Source: Sphingobium sp. 15-1 (GTDB lineage Bacteria; Pseudomonadota; Alphaproteobacteria; Sphingomonadales; Sphingomonadaceae). From it: a stretch of DNA of 64,000 nucleotides. The position numbers and the translations under genes are program-made. Positions 62,676-64,000 of the stretch are shown in pieces. The notes beneath the pieces were generated by a model. The model saw only the letters and a program-made list of their open reading frames with translations. It did not search any database and was not told the origin of the DNA. Numbering within the stretch: position 1 is the stretch's first letter; every line of letters begins with the position of its first letter. The stretch spans positions 2,584,001 through 2,648,000 of the forward strand of contig NZ_JABXJG010000001.1 in the NCBI RefSeq assembly GCF_013375535.1, read 5' to 3'.

Positions 62676-63746
62676 ATGCGCGTCGAGGGTAACATCCAGA
62701 AAATAGCATCCGATTTGCTCGCTCATTATGATGTGCATGCGCGCAAACTGCCCTGGCGCGCCCCGCCGGGGGCCAATGCCGCCGATCCCTATCGCGTCTG
62801 GCTGTCGGAGGTGATGCTCCAGCAAACCACGGTGGCGGCGGTCGGGCCCTATTTTGCGAAGTTCACGGCGCGCTGGCCCGATGTGGCGGCTTTGGCGGCG
62901 GAACAGGATGCCGAGGTCATGGCCGCCTGGGCGGGGCTGGGCTATTATGCCCGCGCCCGCAATCTGCTGGCCTGCGCCCGGGCGGTGGCGGGCGAGCATG
63001 GCGGTGTGTTTCCCGATACCGAAGAGGGCCTGCGCGCTCTGCCGGGGGTCGGCGCCTATACGGCGGCGGCGGTGGCGGCGATCGCCTTCGGGCGGCGCGC
63101 CGTGGTGGTCGACGCCAATGTCGAGCGGGTGGTGGCGCGGCTCTTCGCCATCGCCACGCCCTTGCCTGCGGCGCGCCCGGAGATTCGCGCCGCGACCGAC
63201 GCGATCACCCCCGATGCCCGCGCCGGGGATTTCGCGCAGGCGATGATGGACCTGGGCGCGACCATCTGTACGGCGCGCAACCCCGCCTGCGGCATTTGCC
63301 CCTTGCGGGAGGATTGCGCGGCTTTCCGCACCGCCGATCCCGCCGCTTTCCCGGTCAAGGCGGCGAAGAAGGCCAAGCCGCACCGTTTGGGCCATGGCTG
63401 GTGGATCGAGCGGCCCGACGGGCAGGTCTGGCTGGTGCGGCGGCCAGACAAGGGAATGCTGGGGGGCATGCGGGCGCTGCCTTCCTCCGAGTGGAACGAT
63501 GCGCCCGACGCGACGCCGCCGCTTGCCGCGTCGTGGCGGCGGGTGGCCGAGCCGGTCGCGCATGTTTTTAGCCATTTCTCCCTCGCATTGACGGTGCACC
63601 ATGCCCATGTCGGGCCGGACGTGACGCCGCCCGGCGAGGGTGAGTGGTGGCCGATGGCGGACATCGGGAAGGCGGGCCTGCCGACCCTGTTCGCCCGCGC
63701 CGCCGAGGCAGCGATGAAGGAGAGGATGGACGATGCACGGCTCTAG
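62676..63746 (+). CDS. mutY: A/G-specific adenine DNA glycosylase
   Basis: A 356-residue MutY. The helix-hairpin-helix GLRALPGVGAYTAAAVAAIAFG is followed by the catalytic aspartate in VVVDANVERVVAR. The 4Fe-4S cluster cysteines are in CTARNPACGICPLREDC (C-x6-C-x2-C-x5-C). The C-terminal NUDIX-like domain that recognises 8-oxoguanine is present. It removes adenine mispaired with 8-oxoG. Its last 13 bases overlap the next gene. Confidence 0.96.
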   Translation: MRVEGNIQKIASDLLAHYDVHARKLPWRAPPGANAADPYRVWLSEVMLQQTTVAAVGPYFAKFTARWPDVAALAAEQDAEVMAAWAGLGYYARARNLLACARAVAGEHGGVFPDTEEGLRALPGVGAYTAAAVAAIAFGRRAVVVDANVERVVARLFAIATPLPAARPEIRAATDAITPDARAGDFAQAMMDLGATICTARNPACGICPLREDCAAFRTADPAAFPVKAAKKAKPHRLGHGWWIERPDGQVWLVRRPDKGMLGGMRALPSSEWNDAPDATPPLAASWRRVAEPVAHVFSHFSLALTVHHAHVGPDVTPPGEGEWWPMADIGKAGLPTLFARAAEAAMKERMDDARL

Positions 63747-64000
63747 CACCCCGGATTCGCGGCTTGTGGCCTTTGGCGGGGGACGGCTGGACCGGGTCGA
63801 CCATGTCCGCACCAATCCCGCTTTGCTGGCGGACGCCTTCGCCTCGCCGCTGGCCCGCCGGGTGGTGCTGGAGGGGCTGGAGCCAGTGGTCGAGGGCGGT
63901 CATCTGGTGATGGAACCGCTGCCGGGCGATGCCTGGATCGAGCATCATGCGCTGCTGGGCGTGGATGAGCAGCAGCGGCCGATCTTCGTGGAGTTGCTGG
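63734..64000 (+). CDS. NudC-like NAD+ diphosphatase, N-terminal part (cut by window edge)
   Basis: The 89 visible residues from ATG 63734 resemble the N-terminal domain of NADH pyrophosphatases: GGGRLDRVDHVRTNPALLADAFASPLARRVVLEGLEP, then the LLGVDEQQRPIFVEL strand. The NUDIX box itself lies beyond the window, so the enzyme class rests on this domain only. Position after mutY, with overlapping reading frames, suggests an oxidative-damage clean-up pair. Confidence 0.65.

Overview
The window is a high-GC alphaproteobacterial chromosome segment. Gene content and order (bamE, a Cbp3-type cytochrome bc1 chaperone and DUF177; an EipA/DUF1134 protein; mutY-DUF721-two DsbA-like proteins-smc; ubiA, rsmE, plant-type gshA) together with dispersed palindromic repeats fit Sphingomonadaceae, probably a Sphingobium- or Sphingomonas-like organism. 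The genus is an inference; no rRNA gene is present to settle it.

Layout. (1) 1-4427 is core chromosome: bamE (cut by the window edge), a small operon with the cytochrome bc1 chaperone and DUF177, the translesion polymerase dinB, an EipA-family envelope protein and tRNA-Ser(GCT). (2) About 4957-39795 is a 34.8-kb genomic island. A 24/25-bp copy of the 3' end of tRNA-Leu(CAG) lies at its left end. The intact tRNA-Leu gene, with the remains of a P4-type integrase beside it, lies at its right end. (3) 39773-64000 returns to core chromosome: tRNA-Leu, a glyoxalase gloA-gloB pair, a long-chain acyl-CoA synthetase, ruvB/ruvA with a GIY-YIG nuclease gene lodged between them, a ClpP-like protein, gshA, rsmE, ubiA, a phospholipase D-like protein, smc, two DsbA-like thioredoxin-fold proteins, DUF721, mutY and the start of a nudC-like gene.

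The island has two halves. The cargo half (about 5.6-26.9 kb) is a stress and transport package. It holds NhaA and a ClC transporter (translationally coupled), a double-domain KaiC-like ATPase with a single-domain response regulator, an SLC13 transporter, a TonB receptor/PepSY/DUF2946 cluster, two small heat-shock proteins, an NDUFS4-like protein, usg-type small genes, an accessory groES-groEL pair under a perfect CIRCE operator, and an ECF41 sigma factor with a carboxymuconolactone-decarboxylase partner. Two divergent promoters between those last two genes match the ECF41 consensus. The backbone half (about 27-39.6 kb) is a trb-type conjugation cluster reading leftwards, followed by an AlpA-like regulator, a RES-domain protein and an unknown protein.

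The backbone is broken. An IS3-family element with a 3-bp target duplication interrupts trbJ. An IS21-family element without a target duplication joins a 5'-truncated trbE directly to a 3'-truncated integrase, which implies that an IS21-mediated deletion removed the rest of the transfer region. The island therefore appears stranded while its cargo looks largely intact. A 16-bp direct repeat, itself tRNA-like, brackets the cargo half, which also carries its own minimal tyrosine recombinase; the cargo may once have been a separate insertion.

Other points: the GIY-YIG gene between ruvA and ruvB is framed by a near-perfect 31-bp inverted repeat; a 147-bp MITE-like element lies at 42010-42156; the ubiA ribosome-binding site sits beside a dispersed inverted repeat; and the IS21 element carries a 42-bp perfect palindrome.
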